From Platanthera guangdongensis (Eukaryota > Streptophyta > Magnoliopsida > Asparagales > Orchidaceae): a stretch of DNA of 64,000 bases. Of this stretch, positions 47,301 to 57,700 are shown piece after piece; the stretch's first letter is position 1; the number at the start of each line of letters is the position of its first letter. Location of the stretch: contig CM077153.1 in assembly GCA_039583875.1 (NCBI GenBank), positions 110,232,568 to 110,296,567 on the forward strand. The letters are read 5' to 3'. The position numbers and the translations under genes are program-made. The notes below the pieces were generated by a model. It did no database searches and was not told where the DNA came from. It worked only from the letters and a program-made list of their open reading frames with translations.

Positions 47301-48282
47301 TTGTGGAAATTCTTGATGGTTAATTAGTATACTTTGTTCATTAACCCATAAATTTGAAATTTCTTGAGAAAAGCAAGTATGGCCTTATTATTAAATGATA
47401 AATTATGAAACTTTTTCTAGGGTATTTGTAGGCCATCATATTCATCCTTGAATTTTCTCTGAATTTTTAGAGGTAATATTGCTGTAAAATCTTTTAAAAT
47501 ATCTTTTTATGAGATATCTTTGAAATTAAATTTAAGGGCCTAAACCTTACTGGAAAATTTGAAGACTTAGGGTTTAGGGTTGATTATGCATTTTGTAATT
47601 AACATAAATTTATTGGAATATTATCTTGTCTGAAATTGCTACTTCATGTTTAAACATGGGCTTTTTTGATACTAGAATAAATAAATAAATTATCATACAA
47701 ATTAGGAAAACTATGAATTTCTGGATTCATGATACAAATGTTATTTTAGCCCTCTAGTAATTATCATAGGGGTACTGGATGAGTATTTCATGTACTTCCC
47801 TTTTTACGGGTCATGTAGCTTAAGTGGTCTGCATATAGCAAAACTGCAGGAAATCATTTTGGATATGAATTAGAGCACGTGTGATGGGTCTTGTTGGTTT
47901 GCTGAAAGGATAAGGAGAATTAGGTGCATCTATGGAAGTTAGGTGGGTAGGGGGTTGTTTTGTCTAGGGTTTAGAGGCGTTCGGGTCCGACGAGAGATCG
48001 TCCTACCCAAGGTGAGTTGGAGTCAAATCACCCTAGGATTAGACTATCGGAACATGAGAAAGTAATGGGTAAGGGAATAAACCAATAACAAAATAAGTAC
48101 CTTGTGAAAGGGAACGCTGGGCGTAATCCCAACACAGTTCCTAGTGCCCCTTGAGAGCCCTTCACAGGGAATACCGGGGGCAGTCCTGAGTTAACGTAAA
48201 CTGTTTTAACAAGCTGAAAAGAGTAACTTAGTAACTAGGGTTGCACATTTCACAAACACTGTTGGCACCGGAAATTAGCTGG

Positions 48283-48379
48283 GAGCTTCGGCTCGGATGG
48301 TTAAAAGACGGACTTTGGGTCCGGGGAGCTTCGGCTCGATCGTTTGAGTCGGACGTGTTGGTACGGGGAGCTTCGGCTC
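48283..48379 (+). other. Three GAGC-TTCG-GCTC hairpins in E4 LTR
   Basis: Identical GAGCTTCGGCTC at 48283-48294, 48326-48337 and 48368-48379, each within GGGGAGCTTCGGCTCG. As RNA each forms a short stem capped by a UUCG loop, a very stable type. The E3 LTRs have stems at the corresponding place with other loops (for example CGAGCCgttaGGCTCG). Confidence 0.7.
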
Positions 48380-48795
48380 GGGTTTGATTACGCTATATTT
48401 GCATGTGCATAAAAGGAAGTAATAACTAAGGTGGTGGGTCTTCGGTATTGGAGGGTCGATGCACCAACGCCAATACGTTGACTCGGCAAGTGTGGTTAGC
48501 ACTTCGCCAACAGAAGTTCGGTGCGCAAGCCGGCAAGAGTACGCAGGAGTCCGCTTCGTGCACCAAGCGTTGAGGCGTAGATAGAACTGACCGGTAGTGC
48601 TTTACTGGTTTAGAGGTGGGCGAGGCCCAACCCACCACTTCCGTCTGCCACTACGGAGGTATCCTGGGAGGTTACGGCTCCAGAAAGGGGGAACTAAAGG
48701 TCTGTGTGCACAGAGTCCGGTGTGTGTGTTGCACTTGCATGATCCATCATACCCACTTGCATGTCATAGCATAATCGATTCATTTAACCCTGACA

Positions 48796-49015
48796 CCTAA
48801 AGTATAAGTGGAATGGGATGCTTATACTTTAGGACCTGCAAAACGACCCCTTGGTCTATAAGCTTGTGTGGGCAAGTTTATAAATTAAGGTTAATTTTGA
48901 TATATATATTTACTGCTGTTTGATAACCGACACCCCAACGTATAAATTGGTATGAGACTTTTTATACGATGGGAGCCTTGCAGAAGACCCCTTGGCTTAT
49001 GTGTTCTCACATAAG
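48796..49015 (+). other. Two related modules of paired stem-loops in E4 LTR
   Basis: Module 1: CCTAAAGTATAAG (48796-48808) pairs with CTTATACTTTAGG (48821-48833), then GACCCCTTGG, then ATAAGCTTG/CAAGTTTAT (48859-48883). Module 2: CGTATAAA (48939-48946) pairs with TTTATACG (48961-48968), then GACCCCTTGG, then CTTATGTG/CACATAAG (48996-49015). The two modules share order and the GACCCCTTGG word but differ in stem sequence. The 3' LTR of E4 has lost most of the first stem of module 2 by a deletion of about 65 bases. Confidence 0.7.
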
Positions 49016-49242
49016 TGAAGGTTACTTTTCATATTTCAGCTTATTGTCTATACATGTTATAGAATTGCTAGTATAGGTCCGCTGCCATCTGTTCTTGATA
49101 TTCTCCACCTTCAAGTCCTCCCCTTTCTTCCTCTCCGCTCGGTGCCTAGGAGTCGTGGGGGAATGGGCGGGGGATGATTGGACTTAGTCTTTTAGACTAA
49201 CGGTTTTCGAACCGCATCATTTAGGGGATCGTGGAGACCAGC

Positions 49243-49317
49243 ATGGAGGAGCAGCCCCAGAGACCGGTGCGCTTGGAGGTGGGGCAGTCTAGCTCCGGAG
49301 TTCATACAGCCGGGACC
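49243..49317 (+). other. gag: Predicted leader exon of gag inside the E4 LTR
   Basis: ATG at 49243 opens 25 codons up to a GTGAGT splice donor at 49318 (a second GTGAGT follows at 49330). In both E3 LTRs the corresponding minus-strand stretch is also open from an ATG to the same GTGAGT, despite many base differences. Joined to the acceptor at 49841 it is in phase with gag. This looks like a real coding leader, though it could be a coincidence of a conserved uORF. Confidence 0.6.
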
Positions 49318-49841
49318 GTGAGTCTCGACCGTGAGTAGTTTTTCTACTTTTGCTTCCGCATAAGTGATTTTGTAGTGAGGATATGATGTACCGGGCATAA
49401 GCCCGTATTTGCTACTCTGATGTTTATTCTGTGGACAGTCCCTTCGTGGAGATTTATTACTACGATATGTGAATCTCTGTGGACTGCAATTTTGCATTTA
49501 CATTATTGTGCTACTTTTCTGCGATCGATTTGGCCGGCAGAATCGGCGCTTTGTGGTGATGACCCTTCAGGGCGTGAAGGAGTCACCGCAAAACGGCGGT
49601 TCTGGGCCTAAGACCCCGGTGTTGACAAGAAAAAAAGGGGGGGTGGGTGGGTCCTACAAGTGGTATCAGAGGTTCGATCGAAAAGTAGCAGTCCACAACC
49701 CTGTGTCACCCCCGCACGAGTTTAGTTTGGGGACAAACTAAGCAGCGGAAGCGTGGTGTGCCCATATGGGGGATCACATGTAAATTGTCCACTTTTATTA
49801 GGAATTGAGTCGATTACCTACTAATGTAGTTCGTCTTGCAG
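49318..49841 (+). other. Predicted intron spanning LTR end and primer-binding site
   Basis: Donor GTGAGT at 49318, branch-like TACTAAT at 49819-49825, acceptor TCTTGCAG ending at 49841, 524 bp, phase 0. It removes the last 341 bases of the LTR and the primer-binding site. Not tested by RNA evidence. Confidence 0.55.
49661..49672 (+). other. E4 primer-binding site
   Basis: TGGTATCAGAGG, eleven of twelve bases complementary to the 3' end of initiator-Met tRNA, two bases after the LTR. Confidence 0.85.
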
Positions 49842-50968
49842 CCTCCAGCTCAGCCCACTCCACAAGGTGGAGCTCAGCAGACTCCAGACATTGCACCACC
49901 TCCCATGGTCCCCACACCTTTCCTTCAGTCAGACATGGGGCAAACCCTTACAGCTATCCTTGAGGCCTTCCGGGCTTAGCAGGCTCCGGCCCAGCAGCCA
50001 AACCCAGGGGCCAACTGGATGAGCACCTTCCGAGGACTCTCTCCCCCATCATACTTGGGGACAGAGTCGGCAGTGCGGACAGAGGAGTGGCTGGATGTTA
50101 TGTACGATATGTTGACTAGGATACGATGCCCTTAGGAGGAGAGGGTGGCCCTGGTGGTATCTTGCTCGGAGTCCCATGCTAAGAGGTGGCGGAAGACGCT
50201 GTTGGACACGACATTTGCTGATAGGGAGATTGCAAAAATCACTTGGGAGGAATTCAGGGCCACGATGCTGGAGCACTTTGTTCCGCAGTTGGCCAGGGAC
50301 GAGTTGGAGGAGCGGTTCTTGCAGCTGAGGCAGGGCACCAGGATGGTGGTGGAGTACCACCGAGAGTTCGACCATTTGGCCCGGTATGCGGGCTCTTACC
50401 AGCTAGACGAAGCAGGTTACGTCAAGAGATTTTTTAAGGGCCTAAAAGAGGAGTTGAGGAAGGCCTTGCTGCTTGTATCTGACGGGCCTATCTCCCGGAT
50501 TTTGGAGATGGCGAAGAGGATTGAGGCCGATTGGCACACCACTCGGGGCCGGAAGCGGCAAGCGGAGGATCAGGGCCGGAGGGCCCGAAGTGATCAGCGG
50601 CGAGGCACCATACCAGATGGGAGAAGGACAAAGGAGCAGGCTCGTCAGGAGGTGAGGCAGGAGCCGAGAGAGCAGGTGGTTTTTGGCCCCTCAACCTCTC
50701 CGGATACAGGAGATGCCGAGACCCGGGGGTATGGCGTATCCCCCGCCGGAGTGCTTCCATTATCATCAGGTGGAACATCTCCGGAGAAACTACCCTATGA
50801 GGGGGGCACCACCTCCAGCACCACAGGGTGGCCCACCTGCCCAGCTTTTCGGAGGCCGAGGACGCGGCCGAGGACGTGGTTACCAGGGAGGAGATCGAAG
50901 ACAGGAAAGGGAGCAGGTATATGCCTTGGACCTGGCACAGCCTCGAAACCCAGAGCGGGTCATCACAG
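49842..50968 (+). pseudogene. gag: E4 Gag (main exon), broken
   Basis: Capsid/nucleocapsid protein. Open in one frame from 49842 with stops at 49977 and 50133. The capsid core follows (EEWLDVMYDML, ITWEEFRATMLEHFVPQ, GTRMVVEYHREFDHLARYA, about 50070-50400). A frameshift near 50678, in a T run, moves it to the frame 50683-50968. The knuckle at about 50749-50790 reads CFHYHQVEHLRRNYP: the second and fourth zinc-binding Cys are Tyr. An RG-rich tail (GGRGRGRGRGY) follows. It has no ATG of its own at the start of the conserved region, which fits the leader exon in the LTR. Confidence 0.85.
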
Positions 50969-51098
50969 GTAAGCTAAGATATTTAAGTTGTTTAAATTAA
51001 ATTTCTGTTCTCAATTGCCCAACAAATAGTACTGCCCTAGGTAGAATAAATAGGAAAGAAAATGTGTTATAAAATACTAAGACCTTTAATCATCACAG
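50969..51098 (+). other. Predicted intron between gag and protease, flanked by direct repeats
   Basis: GTAAGC at the start, TACTAAG at about 51075, CACAG at the end, 130 bp, much richer in A and T than its flanks. It is in phase 1 on both sides, and without it the frame runs from gag straight into the protease start. TCATCACAGGTA occurs exactly at both ends (50960-50971 and 51090-51101). Confidence 0.65.
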
Positions 51099-54000
51099 GT
51101 ATAGTCTTCATCAGCGGCAAGCCCGCCTATACTCTGTTCGACACGGGTGCCTCGCACTCGTTTGTGTCGGAGGCCTTTCTGGAAGGGCTGGAAGGAGTGG
51201 AACGGTTCACAGGCCGGATGAGTAGGGTGCGTCTACCCGACGGATCGGAGATACTCATCTCAGCCCACTGCAGTATGGAGGCGGAGATTGGTGGAAAGTC
51301 GTTCGAAGTTTCGGCAACGGTCCTGAGGATGCCAGTCTTCGAGCTGATCCTGGGCATGATTTGGCTACAGTGGAACCATGCCCAGATTGATTGTCAAGCG
51401 AAGAGGATCACCGTGAGGCACGGGGACTCTACCATCATCATCGAAGGTATAAGACCTGCCTCACGTATACCCTTATCTTCAGTACAGGCCGTCAAGGCCT
51501 ATTTACAGGGGGAGGAGGTCTACGAGGTGCTGTTTGAGATGGCGGAGGCCACGAGTTCTATATCGAATATTCCGGTGGTGCGGGAGTTTGAGGACGTCTT
51601 CCCGGAGAAGTTACCCGGATTACCCCCGCGCAGGGAGCAGGACTTCCAGATACAGCTTATGTCGGGGGCCATGCCAGTTTCCAAGGCCCCTTACCGGATG
51701 GCCCCAAAGGAGTTGACAGAGTTCCGGAGCCAGCTTCAGGAGTTAGTGGAAGCCGGATTTGCCCGGCCAAGCTCTTCACCTTGGGGAGCCCCGGTATTGT
51801 TCGTCAAGAAGAAAGACGGGACCCTCAGATTGTGCATCGACTATCGAGCACTAAATCGGCTGACGGTCCGGAACACATATCCACTGCCAAGGATAGACGA
51901 GCTGTTCGACCAGCTGCAGGGAGCGCAGTTTTTCTCGAAATTAGATTTGAGGTCGGGATACTACCAGCTTCGGATTCGGGAGGAGGACATTCAGAAGACT
52001 GCTTTTAGTAGCAGATATGGTTTATACGAGTTTACGGTGATGCCCTTCGGACTCACCAACGCACCATCAGCGTTCATGACCCTCATGAACCAGGTCTTCA
52101 AGGAATATCTGGATGTGTTTGTCATTGTGTTCATCGATGACATCCTCATTTACTCGAGGACGGAGGGGCACACCCGCCATCTGACACTGACCCTGCAGAG
52201 ACTGCGGGATAATCATCTATATGCGAAGTTTAGTAAATGTCAGTTCTAGCTGAAGGAGGTGGGCTTCTTAGGCCACATCATCAGTGAAGCCGGATTGGCA
52301 GTGGATCCGGTAAAGATTCAGGCTATTCGGGATTGGCCGCAGCTGAAGACATCCACCGACGTGCGGAGTTTTCTAGGACTTGCCGGCTATTACCGGAAGT
52401 TCGTGGAGGGATTCTCTCGAATCGCCATCCCGCTCACATCCATGACCAAGAAGGAGGTACCGTTCGTGTGGACCCCGCAGTGCCAGACAGCTTTCCAGGA
52501 GCTGAAGGATCGGCTAACCTCGGCTCCCATTCTTACTCTCCCCTCGGGGAGGGAAGGATTTCAGGTCTACACTGATGCTTCCTACCAGGGTATGGGAGTT
52601 GTACTGATGCAGAAGGGCCATGTGATTGCATATGCATCTCGCCAGTTGAAGAAGCACGAGCAGAACTATCCGGTGCACGACCTTGAGATGGGGGCGGTCG
52701 TTTTTGCTTTGAAGGTCTGGCGCCATTATCTTTATGGAGTCCACTGCGATATCTATTCCGACCACAGGAACCTGAAATACGTGGACACGCAGAAGGAACT
52801 TAACATCAGGCAGAGGCGCTGGGTGGAGTTCCTTGCAGATTATCAGTATGAGATGCACTACCATCCAGGGAAGGCAAACGTGGTGGCGGACGCATTGAGT
52901 CGGAGAGCTACCACTTCCGCAGTCGGGCCTCAGGTTATGTCAATGGAGTTGGTGAGGAGATTGGAGGATATGCACATCACACTGGTGTCATCCGAGGACC
53001 CCGAGCTTTACACGGAGTATTTAGCTGCGGTGAGTGCTACAGATGATATCCGGGACCGAGTCAGAGAGGGACAGAGGCGTGATGACAAATTGGAGCCGAT
53101 ATTCTGGGCTTTGGAGAACGGTACAGCGGGAGATTACACGATGAGGGACGGCGTGGTATGCTTCAGAGGTCGGACTTATATACCGAAAGGAGGCCGGGTC
53201 CGGGAAGATATTATGGCAGAAGCCCACCATAGCAGATACTCGGTGCACCCGGGCATCACGAAGATGACTGCGGATTTGAAGAAGACTATGTACTGGCCTG
53301 GCATGAAGAAGGATATTACTCAGTTTGTGACCCACTGCGAAGCTTGTCAGCTAGTGAAGGCAGAGTGCAAAAACCCTGCGGGGTTGTTGCAACCACTCCC
53401 GATACCAGAGTGGAAGTTCGAAGACATCGCGATGGATTTTATTCACGGACTCCCCCGATCACGAACAGGGAATGACTCAATTTGGGTCATCGTCGATCGG
53501 TTGACCAAGGTAGCCAGGTTCATTCCGATCAGGAAGGACGACGCTGTGGTAGTATTAGTATGGAGATTTGTGGAGCAGTTCATTCGATATCACAGCCCAA
53601 GACGATAGTGTTAGATCGGGATGGCCGGTTCACCTCTAGGGAGTGGAGATCCGTGCAAGCTTACTTAGGCACGTGATTGACCTTCAGCACTGCATTTCAT
53701 CCCCAGACGGACGGGCAGACAGAACGCACCAACCGGACGCTGGAAGACCTTTTGAGGCTATGCATGTTGGACCGCGGGGAACCGTGGGAGAAACTCTTAC
53801 CCCTGGTCGAGTTCTCCTACAACAACAGCTACCAGTCCAGCATCAGGATGGCGCCTTACGAAGCCTTGTACGGAAGGAGATGCCGGACCCCGCTTTCTTG
53901 GGTTCAGGACGAAGATCCGAAGGTGTTGGGATAAGAGTTTGTTGAAGACACCGAGGCCCAGGTGAGGCTGATCAGAGACAGGATGCTAGAGGCGCAGAGT

Positions 54001-54528
54001 AGACAGGCTAAGTACTATGACACCCGGCATCGGCAGGTGGAGTTCCAGTTGGGAGACCGGGTGTTTCTGAAGATCCGGCCCATGCATGAAGTCTCGCGGG
54101 TGCGTGGTCGGAGTAAGAAGCTCAGCCCTAGGTAGATGGGCCCTTACAGGATCCTGGAGCGGATCGGACCCCTAGCCTATAGGCTGGAGTTACCACTAGA
54201 GCTGGAAGCGCTGCACGACGTCTTCCATATTTCTTCGCTGAGGAGGGCTCTGCTACTCCCGGAGCAGCAGATTTTGACCACCGAAGGGCCGGTAGCTTGA
54301 GACCGGTCGGTTCGTTTGGAGCCGGTGAGGATCGACGACCGAGGAGTACGGGTCTTGCGACGCAAGAAGGTGCCACTAGTCAAGGTCCTGTGGAGGAACC
54401 ACAGCCAGGAGGAGCATACCTGGGAGCCGCAGGACCTGATGCGACAAAGATACCCAGAGCTGTTCAGTCAGGTATACCTCACAAACCCCTTAAGATGTTT
54501 AACTTATTTTCCTGCTTTAAACTACTAA
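51099..54528 (+). pseudogene. pol: E4 protease-RT-RNase H-integrase-chromodomain polyprotein, broken
   Basis: Domains in order: aspartic protease ([11 protein letters not shown], about 51137-51170); RT (from about 51650, [18 protein letters not shown] at about 52129-52155); RNase H ([10 protein letters not shown], about 52566; [10 protein letters not shown], 52756); integrase zinc region ([10 protein letters not shown]...CEACQ, 53225-53350) and core (53400-53800); post-core GPYRILERIGPLAYRLELP; chromodomain (VPLVKVLWRNHSQEEHTWEP, 54370-54430). Breaks: TAG at 52247 (a Trp position), frameshift near 53590, stops at 53674, 53932, 54133 and 54298. It ends at 54526-54528. Integrase plus chromodomain of this type is known to guide insertion to chromatin. 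Inactive copy. Confidence 0.92.
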
Positions 54529-54764
54529 GGGCTGCACTAGGCAGATAGAGGCTTATCTTTTGTTTATTGGGGGCTTATCCTTGTTTATTGGGATCTTGGT
54601 TTGCCAATTAGGTGAAATGGTCCTAGATCTAGGTTTCCCTTTAAACCTAATTTAGCAAACAAGGCGTCATGATGGGATGTTACAAGGTTCTTTTCTTCGG
54701 TAGTAAGTCCCGTAGGCTCAACCTTGATTTCGGGGACGAAATCTTTGTTTTGTTTATTGGGATT
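54529..54764 (+). other. E4 3' untranslated region
   Basis: Short spacer with a repeated TTGTTTATTGGG phrase (54555, 54577, 54749) and, before the LTR, TTTCGGGGACGAAAT at about 54727-54743, a purine-rich box conserved in the same place in E1 and E3. This may act in plus-strand priming. Confidence 0.55.
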
Positions 54765-57700
54765 TGTAACATCCCATTTCTAACTAGACCCCTAAGAGTG
54801 GTTTTGGCCATGACTAGGTCATGACAAAACCCTAGGAAGCCAGAAATGGGCCAAGAGATAGGGGACAAAATGTGGAAGATCATCATGGTCTGCAAATAGT
54901 AGAACTCTAGGCAATGACCATGGGCTACACCTTAACCCCAAGACTCTACCACAACACCCCTAATACCTTGGGAGGCCCATTAGAGCCATAAGGACCCATT
55001 AGTGTCGATCAAAGAGGCTTAGTTGACCAAGGTCAACCCTAGCCCTAAATAGGTCAAACTAGCCTACTTAGGGTCAATTGACCTGCTCTTATCCTAGAGG
55101 ACCCCACCTATGCCCTCCTAACCCTAAAGTGAGGCCAGTGGGTCACTAAGGACACATTGGGGCCAGCCCTAGAGGCTAGGTTGACCCAAGTCAACTCAAG
55201 CTCCTAATCTGGTCAAAGTACCCTTACTAAGGGTATGTGACCTCCAAAGTGCAGGGTAACCCTACATAACCCTACCTAGACCTTAGGGGAAGCCAATGGG
55301 TCACCAAGGACCCATTAGGGTCAACCCAATTGGTCATGTTGACCCAAGTCCACTCTAGCCCTAAAATGGTCAAAGTGCCCTTACCAAGGGACATGTGACC
55401 ACCAAGATACCCAACCAACCCTATTCAAGTAATCCTAGACCTTAAGGGAGTCCAATGGGCCACTAAAAACCCAATGGGGTCAACCCAGATTGTCAAATTG
55501 GCCCAGGTCAACCCTCATTTAGGTCAAGTCAAACCTATCCCAAAAGGGCTAACCCAAGCCCAAGCCACTTCTTCTTTAGGCTAACCCCATTTCCATGATC
55601 ATCATAACCAAGTGGGCTGTATTTAGCTTGTGGGGTTGACCAGTCAACTAGAGGTGACTAGGAGAGAGAGAAAGGAGCTCCCTCCATGTTAATGGAGGAG
55701 AGAGAAGATGGGGAAGAGGAAGAGGAGAGTGGAAAACCGACCAAGGGAGGCTAACAGCCACCTTTAATGGCTTCAATCAACTCCTCTAGGGAAGAGGAGT
55801 TGATTTCAGCCGTTTCCCGGCCACCAAGGGGTGGATTCAGCCCCCCTCCACTCTACCCGTGCCACACCATAAATGGTGTTGATGGCCATTGAAGAACCAG
55901 CCACCCCCCTTCCCCAATTGTCATTTAAACACCATCAGTGGGCAAAGGGGAACATTTTCGAGCGTTTACCTGTAGGAGACGAGCCATCCCACTGTACTGT
56001 TGTAGAAGCCGAGCGCCGCCGCCGTCGTCAATGGCATCCCGCCGCTCTTCTTGCATCCAGGCCGCCAGGAAGGTCCTCCCCCTCTCCTTAACTCTCGGGG
56101 AGACCATAGGACTTCTTAGGCTTAAGATTCGGGCTCAATTGAGCCCGATCAAATCCAGCATTTTCCATATTTTTGGCAAGAAATTTTCTTGCTATAGCTG
56201 CCGGAAAACGCCTCTCCGGCGGCAGAGCCACTGCCTGGCGATAGCCCCCACCTCAACGGAGGTGGTGGTGGCGGTGGCCGGCCGAGGGAGGGGCTTGGTG
56301 GCCGGCGGCAGCCGCTTGAAGTCGGCCCAGGAAGAATGCATCCTGGCCGTCGGCTCAACGAAGAAGACGAACGGATCCCGTTCATCTACGCCAAGATTCG
56401 TGCTCCATCAGAGAATAAACTATAGGAAATCATTTCTTGATTATTTCATTTCTGTCACACATTGTACAAAAAATGGTTTTAATTTTTAAAAATACCTAGG
56501 GTCATCTGGTGGAACAACTTTCCACACAAAAGTTGTAGCCCTCTAAGTCTATGTTATTTTAAAATTTGTTTGAACCCATTAGGGTGCATGGTCTGACTAA
56601 GGCACCCATTTTGGTGGGACATACCCTTAGGGCTATGCAATCATTAAACTGAGTGCCCACACTCTATCCCTAGCCCAAATCAGTTGAAATTTTGGTAGGG
56701 AGCCTAACCTAGCTATACCTAGGGCTTGCCCAAAACTCAGAATTTTTGGACACATTTTTCCTAAAGTTTCTGACTTTATTTAATAAAGCTAGGGCAATTT
56801 GATTAGGTGGTCTAATGACCTCCAAACCCTCCTAAATTTTGGTGAGTGGTCCCTGGGCTCATGCTATATATCTGTATAAAGTTTCACCTAATTGTGATGT
56901 GTTTTGAATAGGTTTTGACCCAACCCTAACTTTACCTTAATAAGGGTATTTTGGTCAAAAAGTGCACTTCTGATTTTGAGTGACCAAATCACCTAAACAG
57001 AGGCTGAAATTTGGGCCACTGACTTGGTATGGCACTTAGCACCTCCCCATGGAATGTGGGGTAGAGTGGAATTGATTTGCCCTAAGTTCCCAGGCCAAAC
57101 CCTAGGGAGGGACCTTTGTGCCTTGTGAAGGGCATGAGCCCTAATCACCTTGGATGAACATCAAATTTTGTATAGAGGGTCCTAGGGTATATTAAACCCT
57201 CTGGTTAAAATGTTAAATAATTTTGAAAAGGGTAGGGTCAACAAAACCCTAACCCTAGCTTAGGACCTAAAACTTGTAGTGTTAGTTTAGGTTAGCTAAA
57301 CATCTTGAAATTTATCCAAATTTTGGGTAGTGAGGGAATTAGGATATTTTGAGCCTCTGGTAATTTATTTGGGAAGTTTTGATCAATATTTGAAGCACTT
57401 CATTTGTAACCAATAGGATTGCCCTAATTAATAATTAGGCTATTGTGATCCCACTGCCCATTGAAAGGGCTTGAAACATTGGCAGAAGTAGTTTTAGACC
57501 TTACTGATCATGTATGATTTTTGATAGAATTTTTGGACACCTAGTTAGGGCATCTACTTCACAAGTGCATTACTTTGGTTACATACTAAATAATTCTTGC
57601 AAGAGGCCAATACTTATTGAAAAAAATTATGAAACTTGATTCATAGTGTTTCTAGCTCAATATTATCATGTGGGAATTTTTGTGGAAATTCTTGATGGTT

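Larger units (their letters stand above)
44375..49658 (+). repeat. E4 5' LTR, 5284 bp
   Basis: Starts TGTAACATCCC, ends GTCCTACA, followed two bases later by the primer-binding site. It contains a GC-rich segment (45800-45960, GGTGGTGGTGGCGG), three UUCG-type hairpins (48283-48379), paired stem-loops (48796-49015), and near its end a short ORF with a splice donor (49243-49322). The remainder (44375-45480, 46100-48000) is AT-rich or low-complexity without a gene. Five kilobases is unusually long even for this lineage. Confidence 0.9.
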
